A stretch of 9,508 nt of DNA, from NCBI GenBank assembly GCA_031274845.1, contig JAISPN010000133.1:1-9508 (forward strand), given 5' to 3'. The position numbers were made by a program, and so were the translations under genes. The DNA comes from Acidobacteriaceae bacterium (GTDB taxonomy: Bacteria; Acidobacteriota; Vicinamibacteria; Vicinamibacterales; CAVVIG01). Below the pieces are notes generated by a model. It worked only from the letters and a program-made list of their open reading frames with translations. It searched no databases and was not told where the DNA came from. The number at the start of each line of letters is the position of its first letter. Position 1 is the first letter of the stretch. Positions 1 to 7,200 of the stretch are shown one piece after another.

Positions 1-824
1 AGGTGACCGCGCCGCTCACGGCTGATCCGTTGCGCGAGGCGTTCCGCGGATCGGCTCTGGTCGTGCACTGCGCGGGTATCGTCCGCGCCGCAAGCGAGCG
101 CGGGTTTGCGGCGGTCAACATCGACGGGACACGCGCGGCGGTCGAAGCAGCCAACACGGTTGGCGCGCGGTTCGTGCAGATTTCAAGTCTGGCGGCTGGC
201 GGGACCGGCACCGCCCATCGGCCACGCCGGGAAGGCGATCCCGATCGGCCGGTTAACGCGTACGGACGCAGCAAGCTCGCGGGCGATCGCCTTGTCCGCT
301 CGCTCGCCAAAACGCCGTGGACGATTATTCGTCCTTGCGCGGTGTACGGTCCTGGCGATCGTGGGTTTCTGCCGCTGTTTCAGGCGGCGCGGCGTGGCAT
401 CTTCGTGTCGCCGACATCACGCGCGGTGCCGTTCTCCTTCATCGATGTGCGTGATCTCGCGCGGGCGATTGTGGCCGCGGCGGTCTCCGACGCCGCGCTC
501 GGCCAGACGTTCTACGTCGGCCATCCGGTTCCACGCACGAGCGACGATGTCATCACCACGCTGGCGGCGATCTTCGATACACCCGCGCGGCGATGGACGA
601 TTCCGCGTCCGCTCGTCTACGCGGCCGCTCGTCTCGGCGATCTGGCGTGGAAGGTGAATCGCCCGCTCGTCATCGACTCGTCGCGCTATCAGGAACTCTT
701 CGCGGAAGGGTTCGTCTGCTCGTCAGAGGCGATTCGCGATCGCGTCGGTTTTGTAGCGGAGGTGTCGCTGGCGGACGGCTTCGCCCACGCGCGGCGCTGG
801 TACGAAGCACAAGGGTGGTTGTAG
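1..824 (+). CDS. NAD(P)-dependent extended SDR (epimerase/dehydratase family), 5'-truncated; candidate ceramide-pathway ketoreductase
   Basis: This is the C-terminal 273 or so residues of an extended short-chain dehydrogenase. A GTG at 3 is in frame, but it is unlikely to be the true start: the visible protein begins just before the segment that normally follows the Rossmann GxxGxxG region, so roughly 50-60 residues lie to the left of the window. Numbering from codon 3, the catalytic elements are the Ser pair at 61-62 (ISSLAAGG) and the Tyr87-x3-Lys91 pair (YGRSK). These are followed by the family motif RPCAVYGPGD and the FIDVRDLARAI segment typical of the epimerase/dehydratase branch. The gene ends with TAG at 822-824, immediately next to the stop of the convergent serine palmitoyltransferase gene. 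In Caulobacter an SDR of this type (CerR) lies beside spt and reduces the 3-keto group of the sphingolipid intermediate. That role is inferred here from context. A sugar-nucleotide or steroid-type SDR is the alternative. Confidence 0.85.
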   Translation, partial: VTAPLTADPLREAFRGSALVVHCAGIVRAASERGFAAVNIDGTRAAVEAANTVGARFVQISSLAAGGTGTAHRPRREGDPDRPVNAYGRSKLAGDRLVRSLAKTPWTIIRPCAVYGPGDRGFLPLFQAARRGIFVSPTSRAVPFSFIDVRDLARAIVAAAVSDAALGQTFYVGHPVPRTSDDVITTLAAIFDTPARRWTIPRPLVYAAARLGDLAWKVNRPLVIDSSRYQELFAEGFVCSSEAIRDRVGFVAEVSLADGFAHARRWYEAQGWL

Positions 825-2021
825 TTACGCCGCGGCGTCGATGATGCGAAGCGCGCGTCCGACTTCGCGGAACGTCGCCAGTGCGCGATCGAGCTGTTCG
901 GTCGTGTGCGCGGCCGAATAACTGGTCCGAAGGACGCACGCATCCGGATGACACGCGGGCGGCAGCACGAGATTGGTGTAGACCCCGTGCGTGAGCATTG
1001 CCTGCCACATCGTCACCGCCTGCTCTTCGGTGCCGACGATAATCGGCACAATCGGCGATTCAGTGGGGCCGATGGTGAAGCCAGCCGCGAGCAGTTCGCT
1101 CCGGACATGACGCACGTTGTCCCACAGACGATCGCGCAACTCCGGCTGTGCCTGCTGCAGCGTGAGCGCCATCTCGACGCCGGCAATATTCGCCGGCGAA
1201 CTCGAGGCGGTGAACACGTACGGTCTCGACGCGAAGTGCAGATACTTCAGCTCGGCATGCGGCGAGACGCAGAAGCCGCCGATGCCGGCCAGTGTTTTCG
1301 AGAACGTCCCGGTGATGAAGTCGACCGAGTCGAGGACGCCTTGGTCTTCGGCGCACCCGAGACCGTGCTGTCCGAAGACGCCGAACGAATGCGCTTCGTC
1401 GACCATCAGGCTGGCGCCGTACTCGCGGCAGACGCTGGCGATGTCCGCGAGCGGCGCGACGTCGCCGCTGATGGAATAGAGCCCTTCGACGACCACGAGG
1501 CAGCGCGTGGGCTGTGGCTGACGAGAGAGCTTGCGGCGAAGATCCGCGGCCGAGTTGTGCCGGAACTGAAAGAGCGTCGCGCCACTGAGCTTCGCGCCGT
1601 CGTAAATGCTCGCGTGGCTTTCAATGTCGACGAGGATCGTGTCGTCCGCGCCGCAGAGCCCCGAGATGATGCCGAGGTTGGCCTGGTAACCGGTCGAGAA
1701 GATCATCGCCTGCGACAGACCGTACACCTCGGCGAAGCGCTGTTCGAGCCGTCGATGCGCGGCGAATGTGCCGTTGGCGACCCGGGAGCCGGTGGTGCCG
1801 GTCCCTTCGCGTTCGAGCGCGGCCTGTGCCGCCGCGATGACCTTGGGATGAAAGCTCAGCCCGAGGTAGTTGTTCGAGCCGCACATCAGCGTGGGACGGC
1901 CGTCGATGACGACCTCGGTCGGTCCGGCGATCCCGTCGATCACGGTGTCGAGCGGCACGAGATGTCCGCCGAAGATCGCCAGACGATCGCTGATTGGTTT
2001 CAGTTTGTCGAAAAGAGACAT
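825..2021 (-). CDS. spt: Serine palmitoyltransferase (PLP-dependent alpha-oxoamine synthase)
   Basis: This cytosolic PLP enzyme of 398 residues condenses L-serine with an acyl thioester to give a 3-ketosphinganine, the first step of sphingolipid synthesis. Fold-type I motifs are in order: GSNNYLGL near the N-terminus, GTTGSRVANGT, FSTGYQANLGIIS, SHASIYDG with the PLP-stacking His136, VDEAHS with Asp208 and His211, and GTFSK with Schiff-base Lys242. RPYVFTAS and LRTSYSA with the conserved Arg365 follow. Several of these blocks match, from memory, the soluble Sphingomonas SPT better than AONS or KBL, including FSTGYQANLGIIS, SHASIYDG, RPYVFTAS and MWQA. I prefer the ATG at 2021-2019, which overlaps the upstream ligase stop as TGATG. 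An in-frame TTG at 2024-2022 would add one residue. No clear Shine-Dalgarno is visible, so translation probably depends on coupling to the ligase gene. The loop that reads RPPATP in Sphingomonas is LPPACHP here. Confidence 0.92.
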   Translation of the reverse strand: MSLFDKLKPISDRLAIFGGHLVPLDTVIDGIAGPTEVVIDGRPTLMCGSNNYLGLSFHPKVIAAAQAALEREGTGTTGSRVANGTFAAHRRLEQRFAEVYGLSQAMIFSTGYQANLGIISGLCGADDTILVDIESHASIYDGAKLSGATLFQFRHNSAADLRRKLSRQPQPTRCLVVVEGLYSISGDVAPLADIASVCREYGASLMVDEAHSFGVFGQHGLGCAEDQGVLDSVDFITGTFSKTLAGIGGFCVSPHAELKYLHFASRPYVFTASSSPANIAGVEMALTLQQAQPELRDRLWDNVRHVRSELLAAGFTIGPTESPIVPIIVGTEEQAVTMWQAMLTHGVYTNLVLPPACHPDACVLRTSYSAAHTTEQLDRALATFREVGRALRIIDAAA

Positions 2022-3721
2022 CAATCGGTGCCGGCCAGAATGGGCTGACGGGAACGTTCTTCAGCTGGCGCGCTTAAGAGTGTACCCGCTTGCAGCCGCA
2101 GACGGGTTTCGGCGCGTCTGACCTTGCCGCTGGTGGTTCTCGGAATGGTGCCGGGGGGCGCGACGATGACCCGGTCGAGTTCGAGGCCGGAGGTTTCGCG
2201 AATCCGTCGCCGCACATCGTCTTCAAGCTCGGCGGTCCGGCCCGAGGCGCGCGCTTCGATCACCGCGACGATCTCGTCCGGCTGTTCGACGTGGTTGATG
2301 CCGATGACGACCACGCCGGAGACCGCAATCGCCCGCGCGTCGGTGATGGCCGACTCGAGATCGGGCGGATGATATTTCCGTCCCTGACGGATGATCATGT
2401 CTTTCGTGCGGCCGCAGACATAGAGCTGTCCGTCGGCGAGGTAGCCGACGTCACCCGTGTGCAACCAGCCGTCGCGCAGCGCACGGCGGCTGGCCGTGGC
2501 TTCCTGAAAGTAGCCGCGCATGACCGATGGCCCACGCACGATGATCGAGCCCACGTGGCGTTCGGGCACCTCTTTCAGGTTGTCGTCGACGATCTTGAGC
2601 TCGTGTCCCGGGAACGGCCGGCCGCACCCGACAATGCGCACGCTCGGGGTGTCGTCGTCGGCGGGGACCGCCTGCGATTCGCGCACGAGCCGCTCGCTGT
2701 CCACGCGATCGACGACGAGCCCGTCGCGTCCCAGCGTGACCGCGAGCACATGCTCGGCGAGGCCGTAGCTCGGGAGAAACGCCGACGCCTTGAATCCTGC
2801 CGGGGCGAAGTGCTCGGCGAAGGCGAGCAGCGTGTCGGGACGAATGGGTTCGGCGCCGCAGCCGGCGATCCGCCAGCTCGATAGATCGAGTGAGGCGATC
2901 TGCGACGGTTTGACGCGGCGCAGACACAGGTCGTAGGCGAAGTTTGGCGCGAACGACACCGTCGCGCGGTGTTTCGAAATCGCGTCGAGCCACGCCGACG
3001 GACGCTTGAGGAACAGCGTGGGCGAGAGCAGCACGGCGTTTGATTTCACATACACCGGGCAGAGCAGCATGCCGATGAGCCCCATGTCGTGATAGAGCGG
3101 CAGCCAACTGACGGCGGAATCCTCTGGCGTGGTATTCAGTCCGTGAGGACCGCTGATGGCCGTGACGTTGGCGTCGATGTTGCGGTACGACAACATGACG
3201 CCCTTGGGCGCCGCCGTCGATCCTGACGTGAACTGCAACAAGCCGATGGCGTCGAGCGATGTGGCCGCCGGTGCGGACAGCGCCGGTCCGGCGAGGAGAT
3301 CGTTGACGGTCAAGACGCGCGGGGGCGTGCTGAGCCCATCGAGGGCAAGTAGCGGCGCGACGTCAGACGAGGTGATGATCGCGGCCGCCTGCGCGGCCTG
3401 CAGGATGTGCTGGGACTGTCGCGCGAAGGTGGCGACGTCGCCCGCCTGCGCCGGCGGACAGAGCGGCACCGGGACGAGTCCCGCGCACGCGATGCCGAAG
3501 AAGGCCCGGACGAATTCGTTGACCTCCTGAAGCACGAGGGCCACGCGGTCGCCTTCGTGGAGCCCGTGCGCGGCAAGCGCGCCGCCAATGGTGAGCGCCG
3601 TGTCGTAGAGCGCGCGGTACGGGAGCTCGACGGCGCGGCCGTCGTGTTCGCGCACGGTGATCCCGCGGTCGGTGACGCTGGCGTCGCGAAGCGCCTCTGC
3701 GACAGTACGCGGGTGGCTCAC
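2021..3721 (-). CDS. Fatty acyl-AMP ligase / acyl-ACP synthetase (AMP-binding family)
   Basis: This is a 566-residue adenylate-forming enzyme predicted to activate a fatty acid with ATP to acyl-AMP and pass it to the neighbouring acyl carrier protein. Visible motifs are the phosphate loop FTSGSTAAPKG (164-174), SWLPLYHDMGLIG (205-217, characteristic of fatty acyl-AMP ligases), SYGLAEH (318-324) and TGDVGY (422-427). GRTKDMII with RQGRKYHPPDLE (from 437) and the C-terminal PRTTSGKVRR (527-536, catalytic Lys533) follow. The YHDMGLIG motif and the GR-x3-P-DLE pattern favour a FAAL-type enzyme over a classical acyl-CoA synthetase. The start is a GTG that overlaps the ACP stop as GTGA, with an AGGAG ribosome site seven bases upstream. 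The stop overlaps the SPT start. By position and class it corresponds to AasR of the Caulobacter ceramide locus. The functional assignment to sphingolipid synthesis rests on the operon, not on motifs alone. Confidence 0.9.
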   Translation of the reverse strand: MSHPRTVAEALRDASVTDRGITVREHDGRAVELPYRALYDTALTIGGALAAHGLHEGDRVALVLQEVNEFVRAFFGIACAGLVPVPLCPPAQAGDVATFARQSQHILQAAQAAAIITSSDVAPLLALDGLSTPPRVLTVNDLLAGPALSAPAATSLDAIGLLQFTSGSTAAPKGVMLSYRNIDANVTAISGPHGLNTTPEDSAVSWLPLYHDMGLIGMLLCPVYVKSNAVLLSPTLFLKRPSAWLDAISKHRATVSFAPNFAYDLCLRRVKPSQIASLDLSSWRIAGCGAEPIRPDTLLAFAEHFAPAGFKASAFLPSYGLAEHVLAVTLGRDGLVVDRVDSERLVRESQAVPADDDTPSVRIVGCGRPFPGHELKIVDDNLKEVPERHVGSIIVRGPSVMRGYFQEATASRRALRDGWLHTGDVGYLADGQLYVCGRTKDMIIRQGRKYHPPDLESAITDARAIAVSGVVVIGINHVEQPDEIVAVIEARASGRTAELEDDVRRRIRETSGLELDRVIVAPPGTIPRTTSGKVRRAETRLRLQAGTLLSAPAEERSRQPILAGTD

Positions 3722-4005
3722 GAGGGGGCTCCTGAAGATTCCGTCAGCCGCTGGACAGCGGCCGCAATCTGGCCGACGGTACGAATGTGGGTGAGATCGT
3801 TCAGCGGCACGGCGATGTTGAAGTGATCTTCGAGTTCGCCAACCAGTTCCAGAATTTGCAAGGAGTCGAACCCGAGATCGGCCATCAATTCACTGTCGGA
3901 CAGAGGCGTGATAGGACGGCGGCTCAAACGCTTCAGAATGTGAATCGTCTCGCGTTCAAACCGGGTGTCGGAAGGGGCCACCGTCTCGCTGTCAGGCGCT
4001 TCCAT
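3718..4005 (-). CDS. Acyl carrier protein, dedicated to the sphingolipid operon
   Basis: This is a small acidic carrier protein of 95 residues. The phosphopantetheine attachment motif is GFDSLQILEL with Ser48. It is followed by the acidic helix ELVGELEDHFNIAVP, which resembles the recognition helix II of ACPs, and by the C-terminal helix TVGQIAAAVQRL. The roughly 15-residue N-terminal extension (MEAPDSETVAPSD) is longer than in AcpP of fatty acid synthesis (about 78 residues). It is the first gene of the ACP-ligase-SPT operon, and its TGA overlaps the ligase GTG by four bases, so it is probably the carrier from which SPT takes its acyl chain. This matches AcpR beside spt in Caulobacter. The ATG at 4005-4003 is the first good start in frame. 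It has no strong Shine-Dalgarno. The promoter should lie in the divergent region to the right. Confidence 0.9.
   Translation of the reverse strand: MEAPDSETVAPSDTRFERETIHILKRLSRRPITPLSDSELMADLGFDSLQILELVGELEDHFNIAVPLNDLTHIRTVGQIAAAVQRLTESSGAPS
3729..3733 (-). promoter_or_regulatory. Ribosome binding site of the acyl-AMP ligase gene
   Basis: AGGAG on the minus strand lies seven bases upstream of the GTG start at 3721-3719, within the last codons of the ACP gene. It supports the GTG start and an independent initiation signal for the ligase in addition to coupling through the GTGA overlap. Confidence 0.7.
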
Positions 4006-4041
4006 GCGCGTGGGTTCGTGTGCGTCGGTCAGGCTTCGAAT

Positions 4042-4069
4042 GTAGCACGAACGTTACGACGGGTGCTAC
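4042..4069. repeat. Inverted repeat in the divergent intergenic region, possible operator
   Basis: Perfect 7-bp arms GTAGCAC (4042-4048) and GTGCTAC (4063-4069) are separated by 14 nt that contain the palindrome AACGTT (4050-4055). The repeat sits 37-64 nt upstream of the ACP start and directly next to an AT-rich -10-like patch. It may be a dimeric repressor site or a 5' UTR hairpin of the ACP operon. The regulator is not identifiable. The TAGCAC/GTGCTA core resembles CIRCE, but the spacing is one base longer. Confidence 0.45.
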
Positions 4070-4097
4070 GTATTAAGATGAACCCGCGATGAATCAC
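4070..4097 (-). promoter_or_regulatory. Candidate promoter of the ACP-ligase-SPT operon
   Basis: On the minus strand, TAATAC (4075-4070) could serve as a -10 box, with GTGATT (4097-4092) as a poor -35 box 16 nt away. It is one of few AT-rich patches in the GC-rich intergenic region. The same patch read on the plus strand (TATTAAGAT, 4071-4079) could be the -10 of a rightward promoter, also with no clear -35. Orientation is therefore uncertain. Confidence 0.25.
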
Positions 4098-4154
4098 TGG
4101 ACCGGGCGGCGTGGACAGACGTGAGGCTGGATCGCGCGTGAGCCGGTGGGTCCC

Positions 4155-4189
4155 TCTTCGCGTGCCGATCGGCGCGCGACAGATTTTTT
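4155..4189 (+). terminator. Intrinsic terminator-like hairpin upstream of the AddB-like gene
   Basis: The main stem pairs TCGCGTGCC (4158-4166) with GGCGCGCGA (4171-4179) around a GATC loop, giving nine pairs with one G-U. Allowing one bulged C at 4180, the stem extends by TCT (4155-4157) with AGA (4181-4183). It then runs straight into six T residues (4184-4189). The structure is directional, since no T tract exists for the minus strand. It lies 53 nt before the ATG of the rightward operon with no plus-strand gene visible upstream. It may therefore end a short leader transcript, act as an attenuator, or insulate the operon. The T tract and following AT-rich bases (to 4220) could alternatively be promoter sequence. 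Confidence 0.55.
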
Positions 4190-4242
4190 ACGCCTCGAAA
4201 TTCCATCAATTCATCATTGAGATCCGCGGCGAGTCGTAGCCC

Positions 4243-7200
4243 ATGGTGCAGGTCATCACCTCGACATCGGCGTCCGCGCGGCTCGCCTCGGCTGCCCGCG
4301 TTCTTGCCGATCGCGATCCGGCGGACAGCCTCCTGCTGATTGGCGCGTCGCGCGGCGCGGCTGACGATCTGGCGCGCAGGGTCGCGTGCCAGTCGGGGGC
4401 GACGTTTGGCATCGAGCGGTTCAGTCTGACCGTGCTTGCCGCGCAGGTGGTGGCCGAACACGATCCGTCACGGCTGCGCACGCCAGACTCCACGGCGATG
4501 ATGGAAGCGATGGCCTCGCGCGCGGCGTTCGAGGCCCGCAGCCACGGCACGCTCGAGTATTTCCGGCCGGTCGCCGCGCTGCCGGGATTTCCCCGCGCGC
4601 TCGCACGCACGCTGCGCGAACTGCGTCTGGCCAGAGTCTCCGCGCGGAGGCTTGCAGGGCAGGGCGCGGCGGCGCGTGACGTGGCGGCGTTACTGGAGAG
4701 CGTCGAGGCCGAGCTCGCGCGCGCGCGCATCGACGATCGCGCGGCGCTCTTTGACGCGGCAACCATGGCGTGGCGCGAGGGGCGCACGCGCTGGAGCGGA
4801 ACGCCGTTCGTCCTCCTCGATGTCGCCATCGACTCGTTGGCGGAGCGCGAGTTCATCGCCGCGATGGCCGCGTCCGCGGACGGGATCATCACGGTGCCTG
4901 ATGGCGACCTTCGCGCGATCGAGGCGTGCCGGCAACTCGGCGCGGAGATCCGCGTCGTGCCGGATGCCGCGGAAACGGGCAGCGATCTCGCGCAGTTGCG
5001 CCGATTCATCTTCACCGTCGATCCGCCGCCCGAGCGTCGTCTTTCTGGCGATGTCCGTCTGTTCTCGGCGCCCGGTGAAGGACGCGAGACGCTGGAGATC
5101 GTGCGCCGGGTACTCGACGAGGCGAGCCGTGGCGTTCGCTTCGACGAGATGGCGGTGCTGCTGCGCGCGCCGGCGCAGTACCTCGGTCTGCTGGAACATG
5201 CCTGCGCGCGTGGGGGCGTGCCCGCGTACTTCGATCGCGGCACGCGGCGTCCCGATCCGGCGGGGCGCGCGTTTGTGGCGCTGCTCTCGTGCGCGGTCGA
5301 AGGCTTGTCGGCGCGGCGGTTCGACGAGTACTTGTCGCTTGGTCAGGTGCCGCGGATCGCGACATCACCATCAACCGAACAGCCGCCTCACGCGCCGGTG
5401 GTGCTGCCGCGCGACGAGTTCTTGACCGAGGCCTTCCTCGACGACGCCATCGACGATCCCGAGACGGCGAATCCTGATCCCGATTCAGCGGAGAGCGACG
5501 CTGACGCGGTTGTTGCGGGGACGCTACGAGCGCCGTGGAAGTGGGAAGCGCTGATTGTCGAATCGGCGGTGGTTGGCGGACGCACCCGCGCGGATGGCAA
5601 AGATCGCTGGCGCCGCCGGCTGAGCGGCCTGCACGCCACCTACGAGTTCCAGCGCGCCGAGATCGTGCGCGAGGAGCCCGATTCGCCGCGTCTTGCGCGC
5701 ATCGAGCGCAACCTCCGCAATCTCGATCACCTGCAACGGTTCGCGCTGCCGATCATCGATCGTCTCGCCGAGTGGCCGGAGATCGGGACATGGGCGGAGT
5801 GGATCGCGCGTCTTATGCCGCTGGCCGGGCAGGCGCTGGCGCGTCCGCGCCGCGTGCTGCAGACGCTGGCGGAGATGCGGCCGATGGGCGAGGTCGGTCC
5901 GGTGTCGCTCGAAGAGGTGCGCGACGTGCTGCACGAACGGCTGGTGATGCTGGACTGGGACCCGCCGCGGCGTCGCTACGGCGCGCTGTTTGTCGGCACA
6001 CCGCAGCAGGCGCGCGGCCGGGCGTTTCGAGTGGTCTTCGTGCCCGGCCTCGCCGAGCGTGTCGTCCCGCAACGGCCGCGCGAGGACCCGCTGTTACTTG
6101 ACGAGCGCCGCGCGCAGATCGATCGCGCCTTGCTCCGCCAGGACGATCGCGGCAGCGCCGAGCGTCTGTTGCTAAAGATGGCGATCGGCGCCGCGTCGGA
6201 TCGGCTCTACCTCTCGTATCCGCGCATGGACGTCGCCGAAACGCGCGCGCGCGTGCCGTCGTTTTACGCGCTCGATGTCATGCGCGCGATGACGGGGCGC
6301 GTCCCGGATTACCGTGTCCTTGCCGCGGACGCGGCGGAGGACGCGGGCGCCAGCCTGGCGTGGCCGGCGCCGAAGGAAGCGTCGCGCGCGGTCGACGATC
6401 TCGAACACGATCTCGCGGTGCTTCGGCCGCTGCTCGACGCGCGTGACGTGGCGGCGGTGAAAGGACGCGCGAACTACCTGCTCTCCCTGAACGACCATCT
6501 GGCGCGGTCGATCCGGATGCGGTGGAGGCGCGATCAGAAAGCGTGGTCGCCGGTCGACGGCTTGCTCGTCAAGGAACGTCCCGGCGCCGCCATCGCCCTC
6601 GCGAAGCATCGTCTGCACGCGCGCGAGTATTCGCTGTCGGCGCTGCAGCGGTTTTCAACCTGCCCCTATCAATTTCTGCTCGGCTCGATTCATCGTCTCG
6701 ATGCGTGGGAGGAACCGTCGCCGCTTGTCCACATGGACCCGCTGACGCGCGGCAGTCTGTTCCACAAGGCGCAGGCGGAATTTCTGCGCGCGCTTGAGGC
6801 GAAGGGCGCGCTGCCGCTTCGTGAAGCGGAGGTGCCTTCTGCCGTGCGCGTAATGGACGACACACTGCGCGCGGTCGCCGCCGAATACGCGGAGAAGCTG
6901 ATGCCGGCCATCCCTCGCGTCTGGCACGACGAGATCGAAGAGCTTGGACGCGATCTCGGCATCTGGGTCCGGCGGATGGCCGAAGACGCGACCTGGATTC
7001 CGAAGTATGTCGAGTTCAGCTTTGGCTTGAACGACGAAGGACGGGACCCGCGCAGCTTGCCGGAGGCGATCACCATCGATGGCCGCTTCCGTCTGCGCGG
7101 CTCGGTCGATCTGATCGAAGCGCACGCGCGCACGGGTGAACTCCGCGTCACCGATCACAAGACGGGGAAGAACCGCTCGAAGCCGGATCTGGTGATTGGC

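Noticed and set aside
3..5. GTG as the genuine start of the SDR gene
   Set aside because: The protein would lack the N-terminal NAD(P)-binding Rossmann motif. The gene more likely continues past the left edge.
906..2048. 380-residue plus-strand reading frame
   Set aside because: It is the mirror of the SPT gene. The translation is rich in Arg, Glu and Asp without motifs, while the minus strand carries a complete PLP enzyme.
2090..2884. 264-residue plus-strand reading frame
   Set aside because: It is antisense to the acyl-AMP ligase gene, whose motifs run across this whole interval.
4047..4060. SOS (LexA) box near CGAACGTTACG, attractive upstream of a repair operon
   Set aside because: Only the left half resembles a CGAAC-type LexA half-site. 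The matching right half is missing.
4042..4069. CIRCE element bound by HrcA
   Set aside because: The core half-sites match, but the spacing differs by one base and the outer bases do not fit TTAGCACTC-N9-GAGTGCTAA. No heat-shock gene is adjacent.
4206..4220. Short inverted repeat TCAAT-TCATC-ATTGA upstream of the AddB-like gene
   Set aside because: The arms are only five AT-rich base pairs, close to chance level, and nothing else supports an operator.
4206..5243. 345-residue minus-strand reading frame overlapping the AddB-like start
   Set aside because: The translation is Ser/Arg/Ala low-complexity, typical of an antisense shadow. The plus strand has a continuous 1097-residue protein with nuclease motifs.
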